Source: Oscillospiraceae bacterium
Lineage (GTDB): Bacteria; Bacillota; Clostridia; Oscillospirales; Ruminococcaceae
DNA length: 64,000 nt
NCBI GenBank assembly: GCA_017847875.1
Contig: JAGASN010000020.1
Location: 62,001-126,000, forward strand
Direction of reading: 5' to 3'
Shown here: piece after piece, positions 19,127 through 28,692 of the stretch
Position numbering within the stretch: position 1 is the first letter of the stretch
Layout of the letters: each line of letters begins with the position of its first letter
The notes under the pieces: generated by a model
The model's database searches: none
The model's input: the letters and a program-made list of their open reading frames with translations, nothing else
What the model was told of the DNA's origin: nothing
Made by a program: the position numbers and the translations under genes

Positions 19127-20332
19127 ATGGCAAAACAGCATTTTGAGAGAACCAAACCCCATGTAAACATTGGTACCATCGGCCACATCGACCATGGTAA
19201 AACCACCACCACTGCAGCTATCACCAAATACCTTTCTCTTAAAGGTCAGGCAGAGTATAGCGCATACGACTCTATCGATAAAGCTCCTGAAGAAAAAGCT
19301 CGTGGTATCACGATCAACACCGCACACGTTGAATATGAAACCGACAACCGTCACTATGCACACGTTGACTGCCCCGGACATGCTGACTATATTAAAAACA
19401 TGATCACCGGTGCAGCACAGATGGACGGTACCATCCTTGTTGTTTCCGCAGCAGATGGTCCTATGCCCCAGACCCGTGAGCACATCCTTCTTGCCCGTCA
19501 GGTAGGTGTTCCCTACATCGTAGTATTCCTCAACAAAGTTGACCAGCTCGGCGGCGACGAAGAAATGCTCGAACTCGTTGAAATGGAAGTTCGTGAACTC
19601 CTTTCCGAGTATGACTATCCCGGTGATGACATCCCTGTAATCGCTGGTTCTGCTCTCCAGGTTCTTGAAGATACCACCAATGATATCAACAACCCTGTTT
19701 ACAAATGCATCGCAGATCTTATGGACGCTGTTGACAGCTACATCCCCACTCCTGAACGTAAAGCAGACCTTCCCTTCCTTATGCCTATCGAAGACATCTT
19801 CACCATCACCGGTCGTGGTACCGTTGTTACCGGCCGTGTAGAACGTGGCCAGGTCCATACCGGCGACGAAGTTGAAATCGTTGGTCTTACCGAAGAGAAA
19901 AAGAAAACTGTTGTTACCGGTGTTGAGATGTTCCACAAAATCCTCGACTACGGTGAAGCAGGCGATAACATCGGTGCTCTCCTTCGTTCCATCCAGAGAA
20001 CTGAAGTCAGACGTGGTCAGGTTCTTGCAAAACCCAACTCCATCCATCCTCACAAATGCTTCCGCGGCCAGGTTTACGTTCTTAAGAAAGACGAAGGCGG
20101 CCGTCATACTCCTTTCTTCAACAACTACAGACCTCAGTTCTTCTTCAGAACCACTGACGTTACCGGCGTAATCACCCTTCCTGAAGGCACCGAAATGTGC
20201 ATGCCTGGTGATAACGTTGAAATGGACGTTGAACTCATCGAACCTATCGCAATCGAAATCGGTCTCCGTTTCGCTATCCGTGAAGGCGGCCGTACCGTTG
20301 GTTCCGGTGTTGTTATCGCTATCAACGAATAA
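19127..20332 (+). CDS. tuf: Elongation factor Tu
   Basis: EF-Tu carries aminoacyl-tRNA to the ribosome as a GTP complex. The 401-residue product has [14 protein letters not shown] (P-loop), [13 protein letters not shown] (switch I), [12 protein letters not shown] (switch II with the catalytic histidine) and NKVDQLGG. Domains 2 and 3 follow, with [13 protein letters not shown] and [15 protein letters not shown]. The ATG has AAGGAGG upstream. It is the last gene of the str operon and is followed by a strong terminator. Codon choice is highly biased, as expected. Confidence 0.98.
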   Translation: MAKQHFERTKPHVNIGTIGHIDHGKTTTTAAITKYLSLKGQAEYSAYDSIDKAPEEKARGITINTAHVEYETDNRHYAHVDCPGHADYIKNMITGAAQMDGTILVVSAADGPMPQTREHILLARQVGVPYIVVFLNKVDQLGGDEEMLELVEMEVRELLSEYDYPGDDIPVIAGSALQVLEDTTNDINNPVYKCIADLMDAVDSYIPTPERKADLPFLMPIEDIFTITGRGTVVTGRVERGQVHTGDEVEIVGLTEEKKKTVVTGVEMFHKILDYGEAGDNIGALLRSIQRTEVRRGQVLAKPNSIHPHKCFRGQVYVLKKDEGGRHTPFFNNYRPQFFFRTTDVTGVITLPEGTEMCMPGDNVEMDVELIEPIAIEIGLRFAIREGGRTVGSGVVIAINE

Positions 20333-20367
20333 TTTTTATTCGAAGTTTAGCTGCAAAACAAACATCA

Positions 20368-20400
20368 AAAAGCCCTTTCCTTTCGGAAAGGGCTTTTTTC
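20368..20400 (+). terminator. Terminator of the str operon
   Basis: A 13-bp stem (AAAAGCCCTTTCC with GGAAAGGGCTTTT) closes a TTTC loop and is followed by T residues. Confidence 0.9.
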
Positions 20401-20422
20401 TTTTTAAAAAACTAAAATGATG

Positions 20423-20451
20423 TTGAAAAACCCTTCGGTTTATTCTATAAT
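20423..20451 (+). promoter_or_regulatory. Promoter of the 5'-nucleotidase gene
   Basis: TTGAAA (20423-20428), 17 bases, TATAAT (20446-20451). Confidence 0.75.
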
Positions 20452-20510
20452 GTTAGATGGGTGAAATCCCGAAAAAAAGAATTTGAAAAAAGATATGGAG
20501 GGCATTTGAT

Positions 20511-22151
20511 ATGCGCAAAATTATCGCACTTTTGATGGCTCTTATGCTTGTTTTTGCAGGCTGCACCGCAGCACCTGCAGAAGAGCCGGAACAGCCTGTT
20601 GAACCCGAAGTTGAAACTCCCGCACTTACCGGCGAAGTTGTTGTTCTTTATACCAACGACGTTCACTGCGGCGTTTCCGGCAACCTCGGCTACGCAGGTA
20701 TCGCAACCGTTAAAGATACCCTTGAAAAACAGGGCAAAACCGTAATCCTTGTTGATAACGGCGACGCAATCCAGGGCGATACCGTTGGTACTCTTTCCAA
20801 AGGCGAATACATCATCGACATCATGAACCATGTTGGCTATGATGTAGCAGTTCCCGGCAACCATGAATTCGACTATGGCATGGAACAGTTCCTTGCACTT
20901 GCCGAAAAAGCAGAATTCCCCTATGTTTCCGTAAACTTCAATAAAGAAGGCGAACCTGTTTTCGATCCTTATGTAATTATTGAAGCAGAAGGCGCAAAAA
21001 TCGCATTCCTCGGAATCTGCACCCCCAAAACCATCACCACTTCCACTCCTACCTATTTCCAGAACGAAGCAGGCGAATACATCTATGGCTTCTGCCAGGG
21101 TGAAGAAGGCGCAGAACTTTATAATGCTGTTCAGGCTTCCGTTGATGCAGCAAGAGCAGAAGGCGCAGACTTTGTTATCGCAATGGCTCACCTCGGTATC
21201 GAATATGACTGCACCCCCTGGACTTCTTCCGAAGTTATCAACAACACCACCGGTATCGACGTTGTTCTCGACGGTCACAGCCATTCCGTAATCGAAGGCG
21301 ACCTTGTTAAGAACAAAGACGGCGAAGACGTTATCCTTACTTCCACCGGTACCAAACTTGAAAACATCGGTATGCTCACCATCGGAACCGACGGCGTAGC
21401 AAAATCCACCCTTATCAGCAACGCAGCAACTGTTGAATTTGTAGCAGGCGTTGAAGAACAGTTCGAAGCACTTGTAAACGAAGTTGTTGCTTCCACCGAA
21501 GTTGACCTCACCATCAAAGATCCCGTAACCGGTGAAAGAATGGTTCGCCGTCAGGAAACCAACCTTGGTGACCTTTGCGCAGATGCTTACCTTGCAATGT
21601 CCGGCGCTGATATCGCATTCGTAAACGGCGGCGGTGTTCGTGCAGACATCCCTGCAGGCGACATCACCTATGGCCAGATCATCTCCGTACATCCTTTCGG
21701 CAACGAAATGTGCACTGTTGAAACCAACGGCCAGGATATCCTCAACGCTCTTGAATTCGGCGCTTCCAAACTTCCTTCTGAAAACGGCGGCTTCCTTCAG
21801 GTTGCAGGTATCAGCTACACCATTGATATGAACGTTGATTCCAGCGTTGTTGTTGACGAAAACGGAACTTTCGTTGAAGTTGCAGGCGAATACAGAGTTA
21901 AAGACGTTATGGTCGGCGGCGAGCCCCTTGACGTAAACAAAACCTACGTTCTTGCAAGCCATAACTATATGCTCAAAAACGGCGGCGACGGCTTCAATAT
22001 GTTCCAGGACGACACCCTTATTCTTGATTCCGTAATGATCGACAACCAGGTCCTCATCAACTACATTGTTGATGTTCTCGGCGGTGTAGTCGGCGAAGAT
22101 TATTCCGACGTTTACGGCCAGGGCAGAATCACTGTTATCGAAAAGAAATAA
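20511..22151 (+). CDS. Surface lipoprotein 5'-nucleotidase (UshA/YfkN family)
   Basis: The product is a calcineurin-like metallophosphatase that hydrolyses extracellular nucleotides to nucleosides and phosphate, allowing scavenging. A lipoprotein signal (RKIIALLMALMLVFAGC) anchors it outside. The N-terminal metallophosphatase domain shows YTNDVHC, DNGDAIQGD, GNHEFDYG, AHLG and DGHSH, the full dinuclear metal site. The C-terminal domain (about residues 325-546) has ETNLGDLCADAY, FVNGGGVRADI and NGGDGFNMF, the substrate-binding signatures of the 5'-nucleotidase family. The exact nucleotide preference is not predictable. GGAGG precedes the ATG, and own promoter and terminator make it monocistronic. 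Confidence 0.9.
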   Translation: MRKIIALLMALMLVFAGCTAAPAEEPEQPVEPEVETPALTGEVVVLYTNDVHCGVSGNLGYAGIATVKDTLEKQGKTVILVDNGDAIQGDTVGTLSKGEYIIDIMNHVGYDVAVPGNHEFDYGMEQFLALAEKAEFPYVSVNFNKEGEPVFDPYVIIEAEGAKIAFLGICTPKTITTSTPTYFQNEAGEYIYGFCQGEEGAELYNAVQASVDAARAEGADFVIAMAHLGIEYDCTPWTSSEVINNTTGIDVVLDGHSHSVIEGDLVKNKDGEDVILTSTGTKLENIGMLTIGTDGVAKSTLISNAATVEFVAGVEEQFEALVNEVVASTEVDLTIKDPVTGERMVRRQETNLGDLCADAYLAMSGADIAFVNGGGVRADIPAGDITYGQIISVHPFGNEMCTVETNGQDILNALEFGASKLPSENGGFLQVAGISYTIDMNVDSSVVVDENGTFVEVAGEYRVKDVMVGGEPLDVNKTYVLASHNYMLKNGGDGFNMFQDDTLILDSVMIDNQVLINYIVDVLGGVVGEDYSDVYGQGRITVIEKK

Positions 22152-22166
22152 TTTTTGATACATAAC

Positions 22167-22198
22167 AAAAAACAGCCGGCTTTGCCGGCTGTTTTTTT
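22167..22198 (+). terminator. Terminator after the 5'-nucleotidase gene
   Basis: An ACAGCCGGC/GCCGGCTGT stem, extended by A-T pairs, closes a TTT loop and is followed by T7. Confidence 0.9.
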
Positions 22199-22254
22199 AT
22201 GTTTTCATAAACGAAATTTGAAGTAACAAAAAGGGGAGAAAAGGCCGCTTTTGC

Positions 22255-22284
22255 TTGACAAAATATGCGGTTTAATGATAAAAT
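22255..22284 (+). promoter_or_regulatory. Promoter of the cation exchanger gene
   Basis: TTGACA (22255-22260) and TAAAAT (22279-22284) are separated by 18 bases. Confidence 0.7.
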
Positions 22285-22368
22285 ATCACATTGTATCAGG
22301 GCTTTTTGAACCGCATAATAAAGCCAGAAAAGCAAAAAATAATACAAAAAAGGACGGAAACACAAACA

Positions 22369-23319
22369 ATGATCTATGTGCTCTATCTTGTGGTTGCCGC
22401 TTTGGTAACCTTTATGTCCATCAAAGCTTCCGAATATGTGGATATGCTTGATAAAACAACTTCTCTTTCCGGTGCATTTCTCGGCGGAATTCTTCTTTCC
22501 GCGGTAACTTCTCTTCCGGAACTTTTCACCAGCATTTCTTCCACCCTTATGCTTGACCAGCCCGGTCTTTGCATCGGAAACATCCTCGGAAGCAACCTTT
22601 TTAACTATGCGATGCTCAGCTTCTTCATTCTCACCGCTGTTGCAAAATTCGCAAAATGCGACCTTTCGAAAATTCATTTTATCGTTGCTGTTTCCGTTGT
22701 TGCGATGGGACTTCTTATCGTTTGCAACAAATATGGATTCCTTGCTTTCGATATCGGAAACGTAAGCGTAACTTCCGTTCTTATCATTCTTCTTTACGTT
22801 CTCACTGTTTGGATTATGTATAAAATGGGCGGAACTTCCGAAACCGAAGATGACGGCGAACCCGTTACTCTTTCCAGAAAACAGATTCTCACCAGATTCA
22901 CCATTGTAAGCGTCGGAATCGTTGTTTTCAGCGTTATCCTCACCTATATCACCGATGAACTTTCCGTTCGCCTCAACCTTGGAAAAACCGTTGCAGGCGC
23001 ACTTTTCCTCGGCGTTGCAACCTCTCTTCCGGAAACCGCTTCCACTTTCACTCTTTTCAAAATCAAGAACTACGATATTGCCGTCGGCAACATTGTAGGT
23101 TCCTGCCTTTTCAACTTCACAATTCTTTCCGTTGCGGATTTCTTCTATCGCGGCGGCGGAATTTATACCATTGCGGATCCTTCCACCATGAATCTCATCA
23201 TCTTCGCTTCCGTTGCTTCCGTTCTTGCGGCTGTTCTTATGAAATTCCGCAACAAGGCAACCTGCGTTATCTGCCCGGTCGGAATTATCGCAAGCTATAT
23301 CGCTTTCCTTGCTCTTTAA
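22369..23319 (+). CDS. Calcium/sodium antiporter (CaCA family, YrbG-like)
   Basis: This integral membrane exchanger swaps Ca2+ for Na+ or H+. About ten hydrophobic helices are visible. Both alpha repeats that form the ion path are clear: the first has GGILLSAVTSLPELFTS and GNILGSNLFN, the second has LFLGVATSLPETAST and GNIVGSCLFN, each with the key SLPE glutamate. A short hydrophilic loop (GGTSETEDDGEP) separates the two halves. I chose the ATG at 22369 (MIYVLYLVV), which gives a 316-residue protein of normal length; the longer frame adds a polar head unlike the family. The ribosome site (AAGGACGG) is weak. Confidence 0.9.
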   Translation: MIYVLYLVVAALVTFMSIKASEYVDMLDKTTSLSGAFLGGILLSAVTSLPELFTSISSTLMLDQPGLCIGNILGSNLFNYAMLSFFILTAVAKFAKCDLSKIHFIVAVSVVAMGLLIVCNKYGFLAFDIGNVSVTSVLIILLYVLTVWIMYKMGGTSETEDDGEPVTLSRKQILTRFTIVSVGIVVFSVILTYITDELSVRLNLGKTVAGALFLGVATSLPETASTFTLFKIKNYDIAVGNIVGSCLFNFTILSVADFFYRGGGIYTIADPSTMNLIIFASVASVLAAVLMKFRNKATCVICPVGIIASYIAFLAL

Positions 23320-23330
23320 TTAAAAATCAA

Positions 23331-23358
23331 AAAAAGCCGTCGGCCGACGGCTATTTTT
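23331..23358 (+). terminator. Terminator after the exchanger gene
   Basis: AGCCGTCGG and its exact reverse complement CCGACGGCT sit back to back, followed by A then T5. Confidence 0.8.
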
Positions 23359-23405
23359 ATTTTTATAAAAACTCAAAAAAATCCCTTTAAATTGCGGTTA
23401 AAGAG

Positions 23406-23434
23406 TTGTAAAGAAAGCCGAAACATGGTAAAAT
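23406..23434 (+). promoter_or_regulatory. Promoter of gltX
   Basis: TTGTAA (23406-23411), 17 bases, TAAAAT (23429-23434). Confidence 0.6.
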
Positions 23435-23473
23435 AATTCTATATGTTTATTCCCGTTCAGGAGGAAAATAAAA

Positions 23474-25120
23474 ATGGATTATCAGAAACTTGCGGAACTT
23501 CTGTTCCCGAATATTACCGAAACCGCGGAAGAGGTTGAAGCACGCTATCCCAAAAGAGATCTTCCCGAAGGCGCAAAGGTAACCAGAATTGCACCAAGCC
23601 CCACCGGTTTTATGCATCTCGGCAACCTTTTCGGCGCAATTACCGATGAACGCCTTGCACACCAGAGCGGCGGCGTTTTCTTCCTCAGAATCGAAGATAC
23701 CGACGCAAAACGCGCTGTTGAAGGCGGCGTTGAAACCATTATCAACGTTTTCAAAAAATTCGGACTTAATTTTGATGAAGGCGCACTTATCGACGGCGAA
23801 AAAGGCGATTACGGTCCTTATCGCCAGCGCCAGAGAGCACATCTTTATCATGTTTTTGCAAAAAAACTTGTTGCGGAAGGAAAAGCCTATCCCTGCTTCT
23901 GCACCGAAGAAGACCTTGCAAAAATGAGAGAACAGCAGGAAGCCGAAAAAGCAAACCCCGGCTATTACGGAAAATGGGCAGCTCACCGCGATATGCCCCT
24001 TGAAGAAGTTGAAAAAGCCCTTGCCGAAGGCAAAGCCTGGGTTCTCCGTTTCAGAAGCGAAGGCGACGCAGAAAAATATCTTCACCTTAACGACCTTGTT
24101 AAAGGCAAAATCGATATGCCGGAAAACGACCAGGATATCGTTCTTCTCAAATCCGACGGTATTCCGACCTATCACTTTGCTCACGTTGTTGATGACCACC
24201 TTATGCAGACCACTCACGTTGTCCGTGGCGAAGAATGGCTTGCAACCTGGCCCATCCACGTTCAGCTTTTCAGCGCTCTCGGTTGGAAAATGCCCAAATA
24301 TGTCCACACCGCTCAGCTTATGAAAATGGACGGCGAAAGCAAACGCAAACTTTCCAAACGCAAAGACCCGGAACTTGCCCTTGATTTCTATTTTGAAGAA
24401 GGATATCCCGTTCCTTCCGTAATCGAATATCTTCTCACACTCCTCAACTCCAACTTTGAGGAATGGCGCCTTGCAAACCCCAAGGAACCTTATGAGAACT
24501 TCAAGTTCACCACCAACAAAATGAGCGTTTCCGGCTCCCTTTTCGACCTTGATAAGCTCCGCGACGTTTCCAAAAACGTTGTCGCAATGCTCACCACCGA
24601 AAAAGTCTGGGAATATTTCTCCGATTGGGCAGAAAAATATGATAACGAATTTTATCAGCTTCTTGCCCGTGATCCGGATTACGCAAAAGCAATCATCTCC
24701 ATCGGCCGCGGCGTTCCGAAACCGAGAAAAGATATCGCTGTCTGGAGCGAGATGAAAGACTATATGGCTTTCTTCTATGATGAACTTTTCATTGAAGGAA
24801 AACAGTATCCGGAAAATATGAGCACCGAAGATATTGCCGCCGTGCTCAAAAATTATATGAGCATCTATGATGAGCACGACGACCAGACCGAATGGTTCGG
24901 AAAAATCAAGGAACTTTCCGTTTCCATGGGCTATGCCGCTTCTTCGAAGGAATTCAAACAGAATCCCGAAGCTTTCAAAGGCCACGTCGGCGACGTTTCC
25001 GCAGTTATCAGAATGGCGGTAACCGGAAGAGTCAACAGCCCAGATATGTTCACCGTTATGAGCATCCTCGGAAAAGAAAAAGTTCTCGAAAGACTTGAAA
25101 AAGCATTTAACAACCTTTAA
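23474..25120 (+). CDS. gltX: Glutamyl-tRNA synthetase
   Basis: The enzyme charges tRNA-Glu with glutamate. The class I signature is PSPTGFMHLGN (HIGH equivalent) and the second signature is KRKLSKRKDPELAL (KMSKS equivalent). The chain has 548 residues, within the longer clostridial type of GluRS. The anticodon-binding region is alpha-helical and diverged. CTEEDLAKMREQQEAEK marks the Glu-specific Rossmann insertion. GGAGGAAA precedes the ATG. The neighbour glnS follows 75 bases later, so the cell need not rely on misacylated Glu-tRNA-Gln. Confidence 0.93.
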   Translation: MDYQKLAELLFPNITETAEEVEARYPKRDLPEGAKVTRIAPSPTGFMHLGNLFGAITDERLAHQSGGVFFLRIEDTDAKRAVEGGVETIINVFKKFGLNFDEGALIDGEKGDYGPYRQRQRAHLYHVFAKKLVAEGKAYPCFCTEEDLAKMREQQEAEKANPGYYGKWAAHRDMPLEEVEKALAEGKAWVLRFRSEGDAEKYLHLNDLVKGKIDMPENDQDIVLLKSDGIPTYHFAHVVDDHLMQTTHVVRGEEWLATWPIHVQLFSALGWKMPKYVHTAQLMKMDGESKRKLSKRKDPELALDFYFEEGYPVPSVIEYLLTLLNSNFEEWRLANPKEPYENFKFTTNKMSVSGSLFDLDKLRDVSKNVVAMLTTEKVWEYFSDWAEKYDNEFYQLLARDPDYAKAIISIGRGVPKPRKDIAVWSEMKDYMAFFYDELFIEGKQYPENMSTEDIAAVLKNYMSIYDEHDDQTEWFGKIKELSVSMGYAASSKEFKQNPEAFKGHVGDVSAVIRMAVTGRVNSPDMFTVMSILGKEKVLERLEKAFNNL

Positions 25121-25144
25121 TTTTCTTATAACAACCAATTTACA

Positions 25145-25168
25145 GTAGGGCGGGGGCTTGCTCCCGCC
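25145..25168. repeat. Short dispersed palindrome, family B
   Basis: GTAGGGCGGG and CTCCCGCC form a hairpin around GGCTTG between gltX and glnS. The same sequence with one change is found inverted at 31171-31194. It could form a stem in the gltX-glnS transcript. Confidence 0.75.
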
Positions 25169-25195
25169 GAAAAAACGAAAGAAAGGATAACTACC

Positions 25196-26854
25196 ATGCC
25201 CGAAGAAGTAGTATCTAACTTTATACACGATATAATCGACAAAGAACTTGCGGAAGGCTATAACACCGAAGTTCACACCCGTTTTCCTCCGGAACCCAAC
25301 GGATATCTCCACATCGGTTCCGCAAAAGCAATTTGGATAAACGCTTCCACCGCCGAAAAATATGGCGGCAAATTCAACCTCCGCTATGACGATACAAACC
25401 CCGCAAGAGAAGACGACGAATACGTTCAGAGCATTCTCCGGGATATTCGCTGGCTTGGTTATGAACCCAACGGCGGAATTTTCTATGGCTCCGACTATTT
25501 TGACAAATGCTATGAATTTGCCGAAAAACTTATCATTGACGGAAAAGCCTATGTCGATGATCTTACCAGAGAAGAAATGCAGGAATACCGCGGAACTGAC
25601 GCCGGCAAACCCAGCCGTCCCAGCCCTTATCGCGACAGAACTCCGGAAGAGAACCTTGACCTTTTCCGCAGAATGAAAGCCGGCGAATTTGAGGACGGAA
25701 CAAAAACCCTCCGCGCAAAAATCGACCTCGCAAGCCCCAATATGAATATGCGCGACCCGGCAATTTACCGCATCAAACGCGCAACTCACCACCGCCAGGG
25801 CGACAAATGGTGCATCTATCCTCTCTATGACTTTGCACACCCGATTCAGGACGCACTCGAAGGAATCACCTATTCCTGCTGCTCCATTGAATTTGCTAAC
25901 CACAGACCTCTTTATGACTGGGTTGTTGAAAACGTTGGATTCACCCATCCCCGTCCTCATCAGTATGAATTTGCCCGCCTTAACGTAACCTATACCGTAA
26001 TGAGCAAGCGCTATCTCCGCGAACTTGTTGAAAAAGGCATTGTTGACGGTTGGGACGACCCGAGAATGCCCACCCTTTCCGGTATGAGAAGAAGAGGTTA
26101 TACCCCTTCCTCCATCATTGAATTTGTAAAAACCGCGGGCGTTTCCAAGGCGGATTCCCTTGTTGCCGTTGAGCTTCTTGAACATTGCATCCGCGATGAG
26201 CTCAACTATTCCGCAACCAGAAGAATGGCCGTAATCGACCCGGTTAAAGTTGTTGTCACAAACTATCCGGAAGACAAAACCGAATATTTTGAAATTGCAA
26301 ACAACGTAAACGATCCCGAAGCGGGAACCAGAAAAGTTGAATTCAGCCGCGAACTTTATATCGAGCGCGAAGACTTTGCTCCGGTTCCGCCGCCTAAATT
26401 CTTCCGCCTTAAACCGGAAGGCGAAGTTCGTCTTATGGGCGGATATATTGTAAAATGCCAGGATTTTGACATTGACGAAAACGGAAACGTAACCGAAATC
26501 CGCGTTACCGCGGACCTTGAAACCGGAAACGGAAACCCCGTTGACGGAAGAAAAGTAAAAGGCACTATCCATTGGGTAAGCGCAAAGAGCGCAGTTGACG
26601 CCGATGTTCGTATGTATGACCGTCTTTTCACCGAGGCAAACATGGTAACTCTTCCGGAAGGAAAAGAATATAACGATTACCTCAACAAGGATTCCGTAAA
26701 AGAATTCAAAAACGCAAAACTCGAAGCAGCTCTTGCCGAAGCAGGCGAAAACGAAAGATTCCAGTTCGTAAGAACCGGATATTTCATCCGCGACAGCAAG
26801 GACGAAAACTGCTGGAACAGCATTGTTCCCCTTAAAGAAAGCAAAACCAAATAA
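25196..26854 (+). CDS. glnS: Glutaminyl-tRNA synthetase
   Basis: GlnRS charges tRNA-Gln directly. The 552-residue protein opens with the diagnostic FPPEPNGYLHIGSAKA and FNLRYDDTNP, has YSCCSIEFANHRPLYDW and the MSKS-like VMSKRYLREL, and ends in the beta-barrel anticodon-binding domain. The HIGH box reads HIGS, a variant I recall from other clostridial GlnRS. In many Firmicutes this gene is absent and GatCAB amidates Glu-tRNA-Gln instead, so direct charging is predicted here. GAAAGGATAA lies upstream of the ATG; a terminator follows. Confidence 0.95.
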   Translation: MPEEVVSNFIHDIIDKELAEGYNTEVHTRFPPEPNGYLHIGSAKAIWINASTAEKYGGKFNLRYDDTNPAREDDEYVQSILRDIRWLGYEPNGGIFYGSDYFDKCYEFAEKLIIDGKAYVDDLTREEMQEYRGTDAGKPSRPSPYRDRTPEENLDLFRRMKAGEFEDGTKTLRAKIDLASPNMNMRDPAIYRIKRATHHRQGDKWCIYPLYDFAHPIQDALEGITYSCCSIEFANHRPLYDWVVENVGFTHPRPHQYEFARLNVTYTVMSKRYLRELVEKGIVDGWDDPRMPTLSGMRRRGYTPSSIIEFVKTAGVSKADSLVAVELLEHCIRDELNYSATRRMAVIDPVKVVVTNYPEDKTEYFEIANNVNDPEAGTRKVEFSRELYIEREDFAPVPPPKFFRLKPEGEVRLMGGYIVKCQDFDIDENGNVTEIRVTADLETGNGNPVDGRKVKGTIHWVSAKSAVDADVRMYDRLFTEANMVTLPEGKEYNDYLNKDSVKEFKNAKLEAALAEAGENERFQFVRTGYFIRDSKDENCWNSIVPLKESKTK

Positions 26855-26858
26855 AAAC

Positions 26859-26887
26859 AAAAAGCTCCCGGCAAGGGAGCTTTTTTT
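26859..26887 (+). terminator. Terminator of gltX-glnS
   Basis: AAAGCTCCC pairs with GGGAGCTTT around a GGCAA-type loop, followed by T7. Confidence 0.9.
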
Positions 26888-26968
26888 ATAGCAAGGCGAA
26901 AGATTTGTGTTATAATATCGTTCTTATATATTGAGAAAGCTTTCCGGGAATTAAAAAAAGGAGGTGTT

Positions 26969-27526
26969 TTGTTGCAGGATTGGGAAATTGTTGAACTTTA
27001 TTTTAAAAGGGAAGAACAGGCGCTTGAAAAAACCGCCGAAAAATATAAAAATTACTGCGTTTCAATTGCGGAAAGAATCCTCGGAAGCAGGGAAGACGCG
27101 GAAGAAATCTGGAACGATGTTCTTTCCGCCGCCTGGAACCTGATTCCGCCGAATAAACCGGAACATCTGAACCTATATCTCGGAAAAATCGCAAGAAACG
27201 CCGCTCTTAAAAAACTTGAAACGGAAAAAGCGAAAAAACGTGACGGCGGAATTAAAATTCAGCTTGACGAACTGGCGGAATGTATTCCGGCTCCGCTTTT
27301 TGAAGAACAGGCGGATTTAATTGCCCTCCGGGACGTTTTAAACGCCTTTTTAGCGAAACTTCCGAAAGAACAAAGAAACATCTTCCTGAGAAGATACTGG
27401 CTCTGCGAAGGCGTAAAAGAGATTGCGAAGCGCTTTGGATATTCCGAAAACAAAGTTTCGATGATTCTTTTCCGGATCCGAAAACGCCTTAAAAAAGAAC
27501 TCGAAAAGGAGGAACTCAATTTATGA
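26969..27526 (+). CDS. ECF-type RNA polymerase sigma factor
   Basis: This is a small sigma-70 family factor with only regions 2 and 4. Region 2 covers about residues 25-90 (RILGSREDAEEIWNDVLSAAW, the DxED-type core-binding helix). Region 4 (about 120-175) has LPKEQRNIFLRRYWL and the helix-turn-helix KEIAKRFGYSENKVSMIL. A strong GGAGG precedes two possible TTG starts, at 26969 and 26972; no ATG is available. An extended -10 (TGTTATAAT, ending at 26916) lies upstream. The stop overlaps the next gene as ATGA, the usual arrangement for an ECF factor with its anti-sigma partner. Confidence 0.9.
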   Translation: MLQDWEIVELYFKREEQALEKTAEKYKNYCVSIAERILGSREDAEEIWNDVLSAAWNLIPPNKPEHLNLYLGKIARNAALKKLETEKAKKRDGGIKIQLDELAECIPAPLFEEQADLIALRDVLNAFLAKLPKEQRNIFLRRYWLCEGVKEIAKRFGYSENKVSMILFRIRKRLKKELEKEELNL

Positions 27527-28491
27527 ACGAAAAAGACCTTATGAATGCAATGAACGACATTGACGAAAGCCTTTTTGATTTTGAAGAAAAAAAGAGAAAG
27601 CCCCTTAAGGGAAGCTGGAAGATGCTTATTGCCGCGGCTCTCATCATGGCATTTTCCGTAACCGCCTATGCAATAGGAAATATTACAACTTCTTATAGAA
27701 CAAAAGTTGTGGATATAGAAGGTCTTTCAAAATATTATTACGGTGACATTGAGGAAGCGGAATTCTATGAAATGACAGTTGAGTATCAACTTGAACCGCA
27801 GAAGGTCAGCAAGGAATTTTATGATGACTGCGTCGCGGCTCTGAATTATGACTATGAAACTATTCAGCATACTTATGAAGAATACAAGAACAAGGAGTTT
27901 CTCCTTCCTGAAGGAGAGGAACTTTGGGCTTCGCTGAACTTCTATTTTGATGAAACAGATGAGAAAAACAATTATTCCGTTGATGAACTGGAAGAATATA
28001 TGGGTGTTGATTTCTGCCTCGGCGATGAGATAAGAGAAGGAATAAACTATCTTGCGGAGCGCAGAAAAGCAAAAAAGACTTCGCTCTGGCCCTGCAGTAT
28101 ATCAATAACCGGTAAAAAAGTGAGCGAAGCCGAAGGCGGATTTATTCCCCTTTGTGCAACGATAAGCTTTATTGTGGATTATGACAACAAAGGCAACTTT
28201 GTTTATGCATATACCTATATCTGTCTTTCCGAAGAAAAAACAACCGCAACCTCCGTCTGGAATTCCTATGAAAAAGAGGGAAAATGGGAAGAAAAAATTA
28301 TAAAAACCGATTCCGGAAAAGAGATTTATTTTATCCATAATAACCCGGAAGAAGGCTTCCGCTCAAGCGCAAAAGCATTTTGGACCGAAGACGGAATCGG
28401 TTATGAAGCATATTCTGCCATGGCTTATGACTGGGAGCACAAAGACGAAGCGGTGAAATATCTCAAACCTTTTATCGAAAAAATTGAATAA
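27523..28491 (+). CDS. Putative membrane anti-sigma partner, unknown family
   Basis: The 322-residue protein has a short cytoplasmic head (MNEKDLMNAMNDIDESLFDF), one membrane helix at about residues 33-52 (MLIAAALIMAFSVTAYAIG) and a large acidic extracytoplasmic domain of about 265 residues that I do not recognise. Overlap with the sigma gene by ATGA and this topology match the organisation of ECF anti-sigma factors. No HxxxCxxC zinc anti-sigma motif is present in the head, so the binding mode would differ from ZAS proteins. The role is inferred from context. Confidence 0.6.
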   Translation: MNEKDLMNAMNDIDESLFDFEEKKRKPLKGSWKMLIAAALIMAFSVTAYAIGNITTSYRTKVVDIEGLSKYYYGDIEEAEFYEMTVEYQLEPQKVSKEFYDDCVAALNYDYETIQHTYEEYKNKEFLLPEGEELWASLNFYFDETDEKNNYSVDELEEYMGVDFCLGDEIREGINYLAERRKAKKTSLWPCSISITGKKVSEAEGGFIPLCATISFIVDYDNKGNFVYAYTYICLSEEKTTATSVWNSYEKEGKWEEKIIKTDSGKEIYFIHNNPEEGFRSSAKAFWTEDGIGYEAYSAMAYDWEHKDEAVKYLKPFIEKIE

Positions 28492-28540
28492 TTCGCTACA
28501 GAACGTAATAAAAATACAAATTTCTACAAAATGTAAATGA

Positions 28541-28687
28541 AAAAGCCTCCCTTGTCTAAAGGGAGGCGGCGTTTGCGGAGCAAATGACGGAGGAATTCCT
28601 TTTGTGGTTATATCTGCAATAAAGATGAATCCCCCAGTCTTTCGCCTTCGGCGAAATCCAGCCCCCTTTAACAAGGGGGCCTTTTTA
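28541..28687. repeat. Composite dispersed repeat, family A, two inverted modules
   Basis: Two related modules face each other. The left one (28541-28602) has a CCTCCCTT/AAAGGGAGG hairpin, a second TTTGC/GCAAA hairpin and a GACGGAGG tail. The right one (28626-28687), read on the other strand, has CCCCCTTGTT/AAAGGGGG, a CGCC/GGCG hairpin and GACTGGGGGATT. About 24 unrelated bases separate them. The right module's hairpin could also terminate spoVG transcription. Confidence 0.8.
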
Positions 28688-28692
28688 TTTTT

